DNA from: CBDCWO01 sp965223405
GTDB taxonomy: Bacteria; Bacteroidota; Bacteroidia; Chitinophagales; Saprospiraceae
DNA: 64,000 bases
NCBI GenBank assembly: GCA_965223405.1
Contig: CBDCWO010000006.1
Location: 2,728,001-2,792,000, forward strand
Direction of reading: 5' to 3'
This document shows, piece by piece, positions 34,932 through 44,375 of this stretch. Under the pieces are notes generated by a model. It was not told the origin of the DNA. It saw nothing but the letters and a program-made list of their open reading frames with translations, and did no database searches. Made by a program: the position numbers and the translations under genes. Each line of letters begins with the position of its first letter. The stretch's first letter is position 1.

Positions 34932-36449
34932 TCAATTCCTGATTTTAATGGCATAAGGAATACTTTCAATCCGATACCGATCCAGAGCGGATAGATGGAG
35001 TACTTGAGACCGCTGCAAATCTGCCCGTTTAAGTTTTATTTTTTTTCGCGCGTACCTACCTATGATTTGTTTTGGATTGAGAGCCTCTTCGCTCCGATAA
35101 ACGATAAAATTTCGGGTGTTTTCGATATCGTTGACACTACATTTTAAGACTATATGCCTTTTGCTTTTTCGTACCTGTACTTTGGTGATTATTAGCTCAC
35201 AGGACTTAAGTGCATCATGTTGTGATATCGGTGGAAGAGCGGGATATCTGTAGAAGTGATTTTTCAAAGTATCGCTTATTTTTGCTGGGTTTTCTAAAAA
35301 GGTTTGTGATCGAAAATAGGACGATCCCATCAGATCGGGAATACTGTCATTATAATTCAACTGACGGACAATTTCGTTACCGATGGTCCATTGGATGCCC
35401 CGGTCCGGATTTCCCAGCCGGAATGGACCTTGACCGATATAAAAATTTACATTCCCATGATTTTCATTCCACCACCTGGTGACTACGCGGTAATCCATAA
35501 TTGGTCTTCCAAGATATTGGTAACATTGAGGAAGGATATAGTCCAACCATTCCTCACTTACCCATTTTAGTGCATCACCGTATAGATCATCGTAATTGGT
35601 TTGTAAGGTATGAGTGGCACTACCTCTGGGATCGCGATCCCGATTTCGCCACACTCCAAATGGGCTGATTCCAAAATGCACCCAGGGCTTAAGTTGATTA
35701 ATGGTATCGTACAACTCGCGTACCAAATTATTGATATTCTCACGGCGCCAACTTTCCCGATTCTGATTCTCTCCGTACAACTTGTAGGACAAGGTGTCCG
35801 GAAATTGGAGGCCTGCGAGACGATAAGGATAATAGTGATCATCAAAATGTACGGCATCGATATCGTATCTGGTGACCACATCCGTAATTACTTTTTCAAC
35901 AAATTTCCTTGCCGGAACCATGCCTGGATCAAAATATAATTGGTTTCCATAACTCACAAACCACTCCGGATGCTTAAAGTAGATATGTGTTTTTGCCAGG
36001 AAATGGGTAGCCGTATCTCTGGCGGCCCGGAACGGATTGAACCAGGCATGAAATTCCATACACCGTTTGTGGGTTTCAGAAATCATAAAGGATAAAGGAT
36101 CAAATCCACGAGAAGGAGGTTTTCCTTGCTTCCCGGTGAGATATTCAGACCAGGGTTCATTAGGTGAAGCGTACATAGCATCCCCCACTGGTCTGATTTG
36201 TACTATCACCGCATTCATACCGATTTCCTGAAGTTTATCAAGCTGTTTGACAAATTCTGACTTGAGAACCTTGTTTTTTAACCCAGGCTTTGATGGCCAA
36301 TCCAAGTTGCGAACCGTAGCTATCCATACCCCTCTGAATTGTCGTTTTTTGGAGTAAGGTTGTGCCAAAGTATTTTGTGCGCATATTATTGTATTGGTAG
36401 TAATGAAAATCGCAAGGATTGAAATCAATTGATAAGGAAAGAATTTCAT
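34932..36449 (-). CDS. GHL10 (DUF187) glycoside hydrolase-like protein
   Basis: A 505-residue exported protein; the signal is FPYQLISILAIFITTNTIICA. The TIM-barrel family-10-like blocks are FRGVWIATVRNLDWPS, QLDKLQEIGMNAVIVQIRP, MEFHAWFNPFRA and HFDDHYYPY. The C-terminal tail (residues 420-505) is beta-rich, fibronectin-like. This YngK-type family is thought to act on peptidoglycan or other cell-wall glycans. Confidence 0.87.
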   Translation of the reverse strand: MKFFPYQLISILAIFITTNTIICAQNTLAQPYSKKRQFRGVWIATVRNLDWPSKPGLKNKVLKSEFVKQLDKLQEIGMNAVIVQIRPVGDAMYASPNEPWSEYLTGKQGKPPSRGFDPLSFMISETHKRCMEFHAWFNPFRAARDTATHFLAKTHIYFKHPEWFVSYGNQLYFDPGMVPARKFVEKVITDVVTRYDIDAVHFDDHYYPYRLAGLQFPDTLSYKLYGENQNRESWRRENINNLVRELYDTINQLKPWVHFGISPFGVWRNRDRDPRGSATHTLQTNYDDLYGDALKWVSEEWLDYILPQCYQYLGRPIMDYRVVTRWWNENHGNVNFYIGQGPFRLGNPDRGIQWTIGNEIVRQLNYNDSIPDLMGSSYFRSQTFLENPAKISDTLKNHFYRYPALPPISQHDALKSCELIITKVQVRKSKRHIVLKCSVNDIENTRNFIVYRSEEALNPKQIIGRYARKKIKLKRADLQRSQVLHLSALDRYRIESIPYAIKIRN

Positions 36450-36535
36450 TCTATTAATATACGAGTTTTTTATACTTTTTGTAAGCGCTTACTTGCATGT
36501 TATAGAAGATCTCAACAATGTATATTAATGACCTT

Positions 36536-36690
36536 TTAGATTAAATTCAGCATCTTCAAAGTGATCCAGTCTGTTGTTTTAAAGACTTTATCTCCCAATT
36601 TCCAAGTAAAATGACACAGTGTTTTTCCCCCGGAGGGATACCCACCCGATAATCTATCAACGAAATTTAATTACGACCGGCAAGTTGAGG
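36536..36690 (-). pseudogene. Degenerate 3' end of a LeuA-family (2-isopropylmalate/citramalate synthase) gene
   Basis: Read on the minus strand, 36536-36620 encodes TWKLGDKVFKTTD, then TLKMLNLI and a stop. This matches the C-terminus of the intact gene at 38269 (TWKLGNKIFKTNGLD ... TLKMLNLI stop), except that about twelve codons are deleted. Upstream, LIDYRVGIPPG corresponds to LIDYQVSIPPG but is in another frame, and a stop codon lies before it. The nucleotide match (for example ATCTTCAAAGTG) is clear but diverged. It is therefore a decayed copy, in the same orientation as the intact gene. Confidence 0.8.
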
Positions 36691-36875
36691 TCTCTCCCAT
36701 GGTGGGAAATCCACGAACTCATAAAGTTTTCTTATTAGGATTTAGAGAAAAACCAATCGGAAATACCCCAAATTGATATCTTCAATCCGGTTAAAAAGTG
36801 ACATGAAAAGACCATACAGGTGTCTTTCATTAAGACAAGTTGACCGAATATTTACATTGATATAATAAATTAGTT

Positions 36876-36883
36876 TACATTTG
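36876..36883 (+). promoter_or_regulatory. -7 promoter element TACATTTG for the ATPase gene
   Basis: Exact TAnnTTTG box 38 bp before ATG 36921. No TTTG at -33 is obvious. Confidence 0.5.
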
Positions 36884-36920
36884 TAATGTATAGCAATTTA
36901 CTTTAATAAAATAAACTTTT

Positions 36921-38141
36921 ATGCTCAAAGAGTTGCTAAAATCTGTCATTTTGTCCCAGCAAGAATGGTTGGCAGAGGAAGAAAATGAAATTCCTCGCGA
37001 ACAGTTTGAAGATTTCACCTCACTATCACCTTTTGGTTATATCTTAACCGGGGTCAGAAGATGTGGTAAAAGCACACTACTCAAACAAATGATGCGTCAT
37101 TACGGTGTTCGCAACTATCTCAATTTTGAAGATACTCGATTGGCTGGATTTGAGTTACGCGACTTTCTAACTCTTGAATCGTTGTACTCCGAAATATTTA
37201 AAGATAATTCCATGTTATTCTTTGATGAAATACAAAATATCAGAAACTGGGAGAGATATGCGAGAGATGCCATAGATAGAAAGAAGACCGTGATCATCAC
37301 AGGCTCAAATGCCAGTTTGCTTAGTGGAGAAATGGGAACAAAGCTGACCGGGAGGCATTTGGATTTCGAAGTATTCCCTTTTTCCTACCATGAATTTCTC
37401 CGGTTTTTTGGCCTTGAGGCTAACGCGGATTCTTTCCGAACATACTTAATTAATGGAGGGTTTCCCGGTTATTTGAATATGGGGAGAAAGGAAGTCCTTT
37501 CCACATTGGTTTCGGATATTTTGATTCGTGACATTTTTGCGAGGTACAATTTACGTAATCAGGAAGTATATAAAATGATAGTGCAGTTTCTCCTTAGTAA
37601 TGTGGGTAAAGAAGTTTCATTTAACAATATAAAAAACGTTTTTGATCTTGGTTCACCCTCCTCGGCCATGGAATTTCTAAATTATCTGGTAAATGCTTAT
37701 ATGATCTTTCTGGTTCCCCGATATGCTACATCACTAAAAGTACAGGCAAAAAATCCCCGGAAAGTTTATGGAATCGATCAGGGTTTAGTTAATTATTCTT
37801 CTGTTTCGGGTTCTCCTGATCATGGAAGGTTATTGGAAAACACGGTTTTTCTATATCTTAGGCGTAATCATAAGGATATTTGGTATTTTAGGGGTAAGAA
37901 AGAATGCGACTTTATATATAGCAGACAACCAGGACATTATTCAGTTCTTCAGGTCTCCTGGGATCTGGGTCATCATAACGAGAAGCGAGAAATCGCCGGT
38001 CTTTTAGAAGCTATGGAGCAATTTAATCTACAAGAGGCCTCCATCATAACTTTCGATCAGGAAGATAAGATCAATGCGAGCAGCAAAACCATAAAGCTTA
38101 TACCAGGATGGAAATGGATGACTGATGTAACAAGTGAATAA
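36921..38141 (+). CDS. AAA_14/DUF4143 ATPase
   Basis: A 406-residue protein. Walker A is GVRRCGKST, Walker B is MLFFDEIQN and sensor-like ITGSN follows. The C-terminal half is DUF4143, ending with a nuclease-like region (WYFRGKKECDFIY). These ATPases are very common in Bacteroidota, often scattered in many copies, and their function is not settled. It is the only plus-strand gene between a LeuA-family remnant and the intact LeuA-family gene, both minus, which suggests it arrived by insertion. Confidence 0.88.
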   Translation: MLKELLKSVILSQQEWLAEEENEIPREQFEDFTSLSPFGYILTGVRRCGKSTLLKQMMRHYGVRNYLNFEDTRLAGFELRDFLTLESLYSEIFKDNSMLFFDEIQNIRNWERYARDAIDRKKTVIITGSNASLLSGEMGTKLTGRHLDFEVFPFSYHEFLRFFGLEANADSFRTYLINGGFPGYLNMGRKEVLSTLVSDILIRDIFARYNLRNQEVYKMIVQFLLSNVGKEVSFNNIKNVFDLGSPSSAMEFLNYLVNAYMIFLVPRYATSLKVQAKNPRKVYGIDQGLVNYSSVSGSPDHGRLLENTVFLYLRRNHKDIWYFRGKKECDFIYSRQPGHYSVLQVSWDLGHHNEKREIAGLLEAMEQFNLQEASIITFDQEDKINASSKTIKLIPGWKWMTDVTSE

Positions 38142-38268
38142 TGACCTTATAAAGCAATTTACTCATAGTTTATTTCATACTTCGTGTTATTCTGTGAGCT
38201 GACTAAAACGCATGCCAATCATAAAATCATCAACATAATATAATACTTACTTATTTAAACCAACCACT

Positions 38269-39789
38269 TTAGATCAGATTCAACATCTTCAAAGTGGCTT
38301 TGATGGCCGCAACGGCCTGGTCTGGATCCAATCCGTTGGTTTTAAATATTTTATTTCCTAGTTTCCAGGTAATAGTAGTGTGGCAAAGTGCTTCAGTTTT
38401 CCCTCCTGGAGGAATACTCACTTGATAGTCTATGAGGGAGGGTAGTTGTTTGTCCAAAGGTTTATAAATACGATATAAAGCATTCATAAATGCATCATAC
38501 TGACCATCTCCATTGGCCGTTTCTTCATATACCGTTCCTTCAATTTCTAATTTTAAAGTAGCCATAGATTTCATACCTGCAGCTACGGTCAAGGTATAAT
38601 TGATAATCTTGATGTTCTTTGACATTTTTTCAGTCTCTAAAACATCTGCAATAATATAGGGGAGGTCATCTTTGGTGACCAACTCTTTGCGATCTCCCAA
38701 CTCATTGATTCGTTTGATAACTTTATTCAAAGATGCCTTGTCCAGTTCAATACCCAATTCTTCTAAATTCTTCTGAAGACTGGATTTTCCTGCCATTTTA
38801 CCCAAAGCATATTCTCGCTTTCGGTTAAAACGCTCAGGAGTAAGTGGATTGTGGTACAAATTATTTTTTTGATCACCATCCGCATGTATTCCTGAAGTTT
38901 GGGTGAATACATTTTCTCCAATAATTGGTTTATTGTGAGGGATACGTATACCGGAGAAGGATTCTACAATTTTACAAACCGAGTACAATTTTTTTTCATT
39001 GATAGCTATCGGTCGCTTTAAATGATCTGTAACAATTCCGACTACACTGGAGAGTGGAGGGTTTCCAGCACGCTCTCCCAATCCAATCAATGTGGTGTGG
39101 ACACAATCTATTCCAGCTCGGATAGCGGCAAATATATTGGCCACTCCCAAATCATAATCATTGTGGCCATGAAAGTCAAAATGCAGTTTTGGAAACTTTT
39201 CCAACATTTTTGCACACAAACTGTACGTTTGCTCGTGATTCAAGATACCCAAGGTATCGGGTAACATAAACCGGTTTACTCCTTGGTTTTGTAATCCTTG
39301 AACCAGGGCGAACACATAATCCGGATCATCCTGAATACCGTTGGACCAATCTTCGAGGTAAATATTAATTTGAAATTTCCGTTGCAGTGCATTGTCGATC
39401 ACATCCAAAATATCTGATATATGCTGCTCCATGGTCTTTTTCAACTGCAACTCGCAGTGCTTTCTAGAACCTTTGCATAAAAGATTTAATACTTTCACCC
39501 CGGCTAATTCCAACCAGTCCAAAGAGCGGGTTCCATCGACAAATCCCAGCGCTTCGATCTTATGCAAATGGCCATGTTTTTTGGCCCAGGAGGTGATTTT
39601 GCGTGCACCCTGCAGTTCACCTGCCGATACCATAGCAGAAGCGATTTCGATACGATCTACTTTCAGGTCCTCCAGCAATAATTTGGCAATATTGAATTTT
39701 TCCAAATCAGTGAAAGAAACTCCTGAGGTTTGTTCTCCATCCCGCAAGGTGGTATCCATAATGACAATCGGTGCACTGTTTCTTTCCAT
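38269..39789 (-). CDS. 2-isopropylmalate / (R)-citramalate synthase family protein
   Basis: A 506-residue protein. The DRE-TIM metallolyase barrel opens with MDTTLRDGEQTSGVSF and has the metal/substrate motif HFDFHGHNDYDLGVAN. A LeuA dimer regulatory domain fills the last 130 residues. These enzymes join acetyl-CoA with 2-oxoisovalerate (leucine route) or pyruvate (isoleucine route). Substrate choice cannot be read safely. No leuBCD genes lie nearby. A broken second copy of its 3' end is 1.6 kb downstream. Confidence 0.85.
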   Translation of the reverse strand: MERNSAPIVIMDTTLRDGEQTSGVSFTDLEKFNIAKLLLEDLKVDRIEIASAMVSAGELQGARKITSWAKKHGHLHKIEALGFVDGTRSLDWLELAGVKVLNLLCKGSRKHCELQLKKTMEQHISDILDVIDNALQRKFQINIYLEDWSNGIQDDPDYVFALVQGLQNQGVNRFMLPDTLGILNHEQTYSLCAKMLEKFPKLHFDFHGHNDYDLGVANIFAAIRAGIDCVHTTLIGLGERAGNPPLSSVVGIVTDHLKRPIAINEKKLYSVCKIVESFSGIRIPHNKPIIGENVFTQTSGIHADGDQKNNLYHNPLTPERFNRKREYALGKMAGKSSLQKNLEELGIELDKASLNKVIKRINELGDRKELVTKDDLPYIIADVLETEKMSKNIKIINYTLTVAAGMKSMATLKLEIEGTVYEETANGDGQYDAFMNALYRIYKPLDKQLPSLIDYQVSIPPGGKTEALCHTTITWKLGNKIFKTNGLDPDQAVAAIKATLKMLNLI

Positions 39790-39945
39790 TGTACAAAGCT
39801 ACGACAAGTAGCTGCGTTTTTCAAAAAAAGGCATGTGGAAAAGAACCGTAAAGACGAATTCCTCGCCATCTCGATCTACAGGCACTGTTATCCAAGTCAA
39901 AACCATGCTATAGTTCTTACCAGCATGATAAATGTCATCCTGCTT

Positions 39946-39981
39946 AAAAAACTGACGAAATCATTTATTTTAATGATTTCG
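39946..39981 (-). terminator. Rho-independent terminator of the TPR-BlaI-M56 operon
   Basis: CGAAATCATT (39956-39965) pairs perfectly with AATGATTTCG (39972-39981) over a 6-nt loop. On the minus strand the stem is followed by TCAG and six T (complement of 39946-39951). It lies about 80 bp past the M56 gene's stop. Confidence 0.8.
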
Positions 39982-40062
39982 CCAATTATTGAAAGCGTTT
40001 TATCCATTAAAAACACCAAAATCCGGATGCTGTCCAGAATCACCGGAGCAAATGTCAACTCG

Positions 40063-43000
40063 TCATTTGGTCAGAACCACTGATTTTTGATAAATCTTAC
40101 CTTCCTGGACGATGCGAAGAATAAGATTTCCTGCCGGCTCATTTTTCAAATCAAATATCTCACTAAAAGAACCGGAAAAGCCTGTGATTTCTTTACGCGT
40201 AATTTCCCGCCCATGGATATCCAGGATAGAAATTGTAATTGGTTTGGCTTCAGCTTTAAATTCAACATTTAGCTTACTATCCGTAGGATTAGGGAATACT
40301 TTGACCGACTTTAATTCCAAAGTGTTATTAAAGGCATTGATCTTTTCAATCGCCTGGGCGGGTTCAAGGTTCTCATCTTCCACTACTTTGGTATCCGGTT
40401 TTGATTCTTCCTTCCCATCCAGTTTAAATCGAACCGGAAGGTTGTATTGTACCCTTACTGCTTGTCCGCGCTGATAACCGGGAGTCCACTTTTGTTCTAG
40501 ATTATTCATAGCGGCAACCACCCTTAGCGCCTCTTCACCACATTCGGCACCAATATCTCTCACCACTTGAAGATTACTTAAGGAGCCGTCTTTTTCCACG
40601 ATAAACCGAATCACCACCATACCCTGAATTTCATTGTCTTTAGCAACTTTAGGGTATTTAATTTCTTTGAAAATAAATTCCAACATTTTCTGTTGTGCGC
40701 AAACCTCTTTTTCAGCATTGCTCAATCCCTCCTCTTCACAGCCGGGGAAACGTGGTTTCTGCTCTACTACTTTAAAGATTTCCTCCACTACTCCGGATGG
40801 CTGAGTTTTTTCTGAGGCATCATGATCCAATTTAAACCGGACTGGCAGGTTATAATATACCCTCACCGGCTGACCTCGTTGATGACCAGGGGTCCAACGT
40901 AGATTACGGTGGTTCATACTTTGTACGATCCTTAAGGCCTCTTCCCCACAATTGGCACCGATATCCCGGACGATCTCCGGATTACTCAAGGTGCCGTCTT
41001 TTTCCACGATAAACCGGATTACAACCATACCCTGTATACCATTGTCTTTGGCAACTTTGGGATATTGTATCTCCTTGTAGATATATTCCAGCATTTTCTG
41101 TTTTGCGCAGGCATCCTTTGCAGCATTTGTCGATCCCTCCTCTTCACATCCGGGGAAACGTGGTTTCTGTTCTACCACCTTAAAAATTTCCTCCGCTACT
41201 CCGGATGGTTGGGTCTTTTCTGAGGCATTATGATCCAATTTAAACCGGACCGGTAGGTTGTAATATACCCTTACCGGCTGTCCTCGTTGATGACCGGGGA
41301 TCCAGCGCTGTTCCATTTTATTCATACTTTTGACTACCCGCAGGGCTTCTTCACCGCATTCAGCACCGATATCCCGTACAATTTCCAGATTGCTCAAAGA
41401 GCCGTCTTTTTCTACAATAAAACGGATTACCACCATGCCCTGAACACCATTGATTTTGGCAATTTCAGGATATTTTATATTCGTGTAGATATACTCAAGC
41501 ATTTTTTGTCGCGAGCAGGCCTCTTTTTCTGCATTGGTCGACCCTTTTTCCTCACAACCTGGAAAGCGTGGTTTTTGCTCTACGACCTTGAAGACTTCTT
41601 CTATCTGCGGATGCATTTGTGAAGAGGGTGGATAAGGGGGTGGAGGTGGAGGAATGGTATTTGGGTTAACCATTTGCTTCATCCGTACCTCAATAACCCT
41701 GGTTACCTCTTCTTTTAAATCCACATAGTCATTCGGACTTTTTACATGGATATGTTGGATATCAGCTGGATCGATACCTTGAATTAAACTGTTGAACTCA
41801 GCTTGTCCTTGAAAATAATGAGTGGTTCTCTTTCTTCTTTCATTAATAATGATCAAAGCTAGGTTTTCATTATTTTCCTTTTGATTCAAAGTAATTAATC
41901 CATTTTTGGACGCATTCCGTTCGATTCCCTGTGCCACTACAATTGCAGCGTAGGGGTGATTGGGACGTTCCAACTGAGAATTTGCGAATTTAAATTGAAA
42001 GGGGACCTTGACACTAGATGTTACCGGTTTTCCATCTTTCATCGCGGGATGCCAGCGAGGCATATTTTTGAAAATTTCCGTAATGTTATCCGAAATTTCC
42101 GGGTGCAATTCCGGATAGACATAAATATTGGATATTGAACCATCCGCTTTGACCTGAAAGTGAACCTGGGTATTCCCTTCAACACCTTTGGATCGGGCGT
42201 CAGCAGGATACTTTACATTTTTATAAATGTTCTTAATCATACTTTCAGCGGAGCACTTTTGTTTCAGCTCCGGATCTTGTTCTGCTGAGCAACCAGGATA
42301 TAGCGCTACTTGATCTACGGATTGCTGTCCCGAAAGCTTAAATCGCACTGGAATATTGTATTGAACTCTGACGACCTCTCCTCCTTGCCTTCCGGGGATC
42401 CAACGCTGTTCCATTTCATTCATCGATTGGATTACGCGCATGGATTCCTTGCCACAACCAGCACCAATATCGCGCAGCAATTCAAAATTGCTCAGTGATC
42501 CGTCTTTTTCAACCACAAAACGCACCACACACATGCCTTGGATACCAGCTGCACGCGCCAAGGCCGGATACCTAATTTGTCGATAAATGTATTCCAGCAT
42601 CTTTTGATTTCCGCAATCCACTTGTTCCTTATGGGTCGAAAACTCTCCGGCACATCCTGGAAAGATAGGCTTTTCTTCGACCTGTTTAAATATTTCTTCA
42701 CCGGTGGATACCGTTTTTTTGGCCAGAGATTTTCTGGATAACATTTCTTTCCAGGACATCATCTCAGGATAGGAAATAATCTCCCTACCTGCCTTAAAAC
42801 GCTCCTGGTACACATCGACGGCCAGTTCTCTTGTGGTGTTAGTCTGGTCATCTACTTTCAATATTCCATCTTTGAACGTAAGTTCCTTTTTCTGCTTCAG
42901 ATAATAAATGGTAAATTTTTGCGAGGGCTCGTAATTGCTTTTGCTCTTAACGAACATAAATTCCACATCTTCATGGGGGATGTTGTTATCCAAAAATTCT

Positions 43001-43992
43001 TCAACATGGTAACGATCCGTATGAAATCGTAAGAGGACTTGTTGATCATCGGGGTAGACCAGAATGATCGTTTGCACCGGATCTTCCAAAGATTGGGTAA
43101 TTTCAATTCCATTTTGAAAGACAGTATTTTTGGCCGAAATAAATAGGGAAATACAAGCCAAAGCCGGTATTATCCAAAGATATTTTAGCATGGCGCGTTT
43201 TCCTGATGGTTTTTGTAACATCATAGCAATTCTGTTTTTTAATTGTGAACGAATAAAATGATTGGCTAAAGCAATCTCAAATCCGGACAGAGATTGCCTT
43301 AGCAAGAGATGGCCATAATTCTTTATGTGGGTGGTTTTCAATACAATGTGATCTGCCAGATATTCATGAATATTGCGAATTGATTTTTTATATAAATAAA
43401 TAAATGGACTGCACCACATGAATATTTTAACTAGCTCGATAACCATTACATCTACACTATGCCATCCTTTTACATGCGATATTTCATGCAACATGATCTG
43501 CTCTTCCCCATTTTCTACAGTTTCCAACTCTTGGCTCCAAAAAACCCAGTTGAAAAAGGAAAACGGTAAGTGTATCTCAGGAGTAATAATCAGAGTATAT
43601 CCTTCCTTACGGTGGCGCTTTCCGGACCGGTAATAAGTTACTATTTTCCAAATACCGGTGATGAATTGAATGGAAAAAAACATAACACCTAGCCAGTAAA
43701 CGATAGTGAAAATTTGAATCCAATTAACCATTATGCCGGACTCATTGGCAACCTCTGTAGCCACCATAAATGGTTGAGTATAGATCGGTGCTCCTAAGTG
43801 CATAATGGTTTGCACGACAGGTTCAGGACTGGGGATGATGAGTGGTAAAAATGGAATGATCATACCAAAGAGTAAGGAACAAAGTAAATAGTAGCGATTA
43901 AAGTGAAAGAATGTCATCTTACGTAAAAAGAGGAGATAGATTACATAAAATATTGCCCAGTACAAGGAGACTTCAAGAATATAGTTGATCAT
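40063..43992 (-). CDS. BlaR1-like M56 protease with five TonB_C domains and T9SS type A sorting domain
   Basis: A 1309-residue protein. Residues 1-290 form the M56 membrane protease: helices near 5-22, 35-53 and 90-118, zinc motif HEISH at 169-173, downstream EYLAD (210-214) and a last helix near 272-287. TonB_C-like repeats follow at about 431-553, 561-670, 798-920, 933-1055 and 1069-1191, each with YP-x2-A and (V)RFKL signatures. A proline run lies at 780-790. The end (1228-1309, VFPNPTDSKLNVEF ... SVVLTK) is a T9SS type A sorting domain. It is encoded 5 bp after blaI. The combination of an inner-membrane protease and a secretion tag is unusual. Confidence 0.85.
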   Translation of the reverse strand: MINYILEVSLYWAIFYVIYLLFLRKMTFFHFNRYYLLCSLLFGMIIPFLPLIIPSPEPVVQTIMHLGAPIYTQPFMVATEVANESGIMVNWIQIFTIVYWLGVMFFSIQFITGIWKIVTYYRSGKRHRKEGYTLIITPEIHLPFSFFNWVFWSQELETVENGEEQIMLHEISHVKGWHSVDVMVIELVKIFMWCSPFIYLYKKSIRNIHEYLADHIVLKTTHIKNYGHLLLRQSLSGFEIALANHFIRSQLKNRIAMMLQKPSGKRAMLKYLWIIPALACISLFISAKNTVFQNGIEITQSLEDPVQTIILVYPDDQQVLLRFHTDRYHVEEFLDNNIPHEDVEFMFVKSKSNYEPSQKFTIYYLKQKKELTFKDGILKVDDQTNTTRELAVDVYQERFKAGREIISYPEMMSWKEMLSRKSLAKKTVSTGEEIFKQVEEKPIFPGCAGEFSTHKEQVDCGNQKMLEYIYRQIRYPALARAAGIQGMCVVRFVVEKDGSLSNFELLRDIGAGCGKESMRVIQSMNEMEQRWIPGRQGGEVVRVQYNIPVRFKLSGQQSVDQVALYPGCSAEQDPELKQKCSAESMIKNIYKNVKYPADARSKGVEGNTQVHFQVKADGSISNIYVYPELHPEISDNITEIFKNMPRWHPAMKDGKPVTSSVKVPFQFKFANSQLERPNHPYAAIVVAQGIERNASKNGLITLNQKENNENLALIIINERRKRTTHYFQGQAEFNSLIQGIDPADIQHIHVKSPNDYVDLKEEVTRVIEVRMKQMVNPNTIPPPPPPYPPSSQMHPQIEEVFKVVEQKPRFPGCEEKGSTNAEKEACSRQKMLEYIYTNIKYPEIAKINGVQGMVVIRFIVEKDGSLSNLEIVRDIGAECGEEALRVVKSMNKMEQRWIPGHQRGQPVRVYYNLPVRFKLDHNASEKTQPSGVAEEIFKVVEQKPRFPGCEEEGSTNAAKDACAKQKMLEYIYKEIQYPKVAKDNGIQGMVVIRFIVEKDGTLSNPEIVRDIGANCGEEALRIVQSMNHRNLRWTPGHQRGQPVRVYYNLPVRFKLDHDASEKTQPSGVVEEIFKVVEQKPRFPGCEEEGLSNAEKEVCAQQKMLEFIFKEIKYPKVAKDNEIQGMVVIRFIVEKDGSLSNLQVVRDIGAECGEEALRVVAAMNNLEQKWTPGYQRGQAVRVQYNLPVRFKLDGKEESKPDTKVVEDENLEPAQAIEKINAFNNTLELKSVKVFPNPTDSKLNVEFKAEAKPITISILDIHGREITRKEITGFSGSFSEIFDLKNEPAGNLILRIVQEGKIYQKSVVLTK
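40378..41601 (-). repeat. Three tandem 408-bp repeats inside the M56-TonB gene
   Basis: TonB_C units 3, 4 and 5 start at residues 798, 934 and 1070, exactly 136 codons apart (near 41601, 41193 and 40785 on the DNA). They share long identical stretches such as FKVVEQKPRFPGCEE and VVIRFIVEKDG. Units 1 and 2 are more diverged. This marks recent internal duplication and a risk of assembly collapse. Confidence 0.85.
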
Positions 43993-43997
43993 GGTAG

Positions 43998-44372
43998 TTA
44001 GTTTTCGGTAGTTGGTTCCGTGTCTTCCAATTGATCCAATAGCTTTTGGACAGTTTCTAAATCCAAGTCTTCTTCTTTGACGATATAAGATACTAACCGG
44101 TGCATGGATCCACCAAAATAATCAGCAACCAAGCTTTGCAAAGACCTTTTGCTATATTCCCGTTTGCTGACTAATGGAAAATACTCATAGGTTCGACCAT
44201 AAGCTTTGTGATCTAAAAAGCCTTTTTTCTCTAAGATGCGGCAAATCGAAGAAATGGTGCTATGTGGTGGTCGGGGACTCCCAAATTGATCCAACATTTC
44301 ACTAACCGTACCCCTTTTCAACTTCCAGATGATGTGCATTACCTCTTCTTCAGCCTTTGTAAGTCGCTTCAT
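43998..44372 (-). CDS. blaI: BlaI/MecI-family transcriptional repressor
   Basis: A 124-residue winged-helix protein, MKRLTKAEEEVMHIIWKLKRGTV at the start and a recognition helix in PHSTISSICRILEKKGFL. The C-terminal dimerisation helices contain KEEDLDLETVQKLLDQLE. Members repress their own operon until cleaved or displaced after signalling from a BlaR1-type protease, which is encoded directly downstream. It follows the TPR gene after 3 bp. Confidence 0.92.
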   Translation of the reverse strand: MKRLTKAEEEVMHIIWKLKRGTVSEMLDQFGSPRPPHSTISSICRILEKKGFLDHKAYGRTYEYFPLVSKREYSKRSLQSLVADYFGGSMHRLVSYIVKEEDLDLETVQKLLDQLEDTEPTTEN

Positions 44373-44375
44373 GAA

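Larger units (their letters stand above)
36450..36920. other. Intergenic region with a LeuA-family remnant, 471 bp
   Basis: Contains the pseudogene fragment at 36536-36690 and the promoter element at 36876-36883. The stretch 36691-36875 shows no open frame or recognisable homology. Confidence 0.6.

Noticed and set aside
36921..38141. Transposase or integrase function for the ATPase gene
   Set aside because: Walker motifs and DUF4143 are clear, and no DDE or tyrosine recombinase residues or terminal inverted repeats were found.
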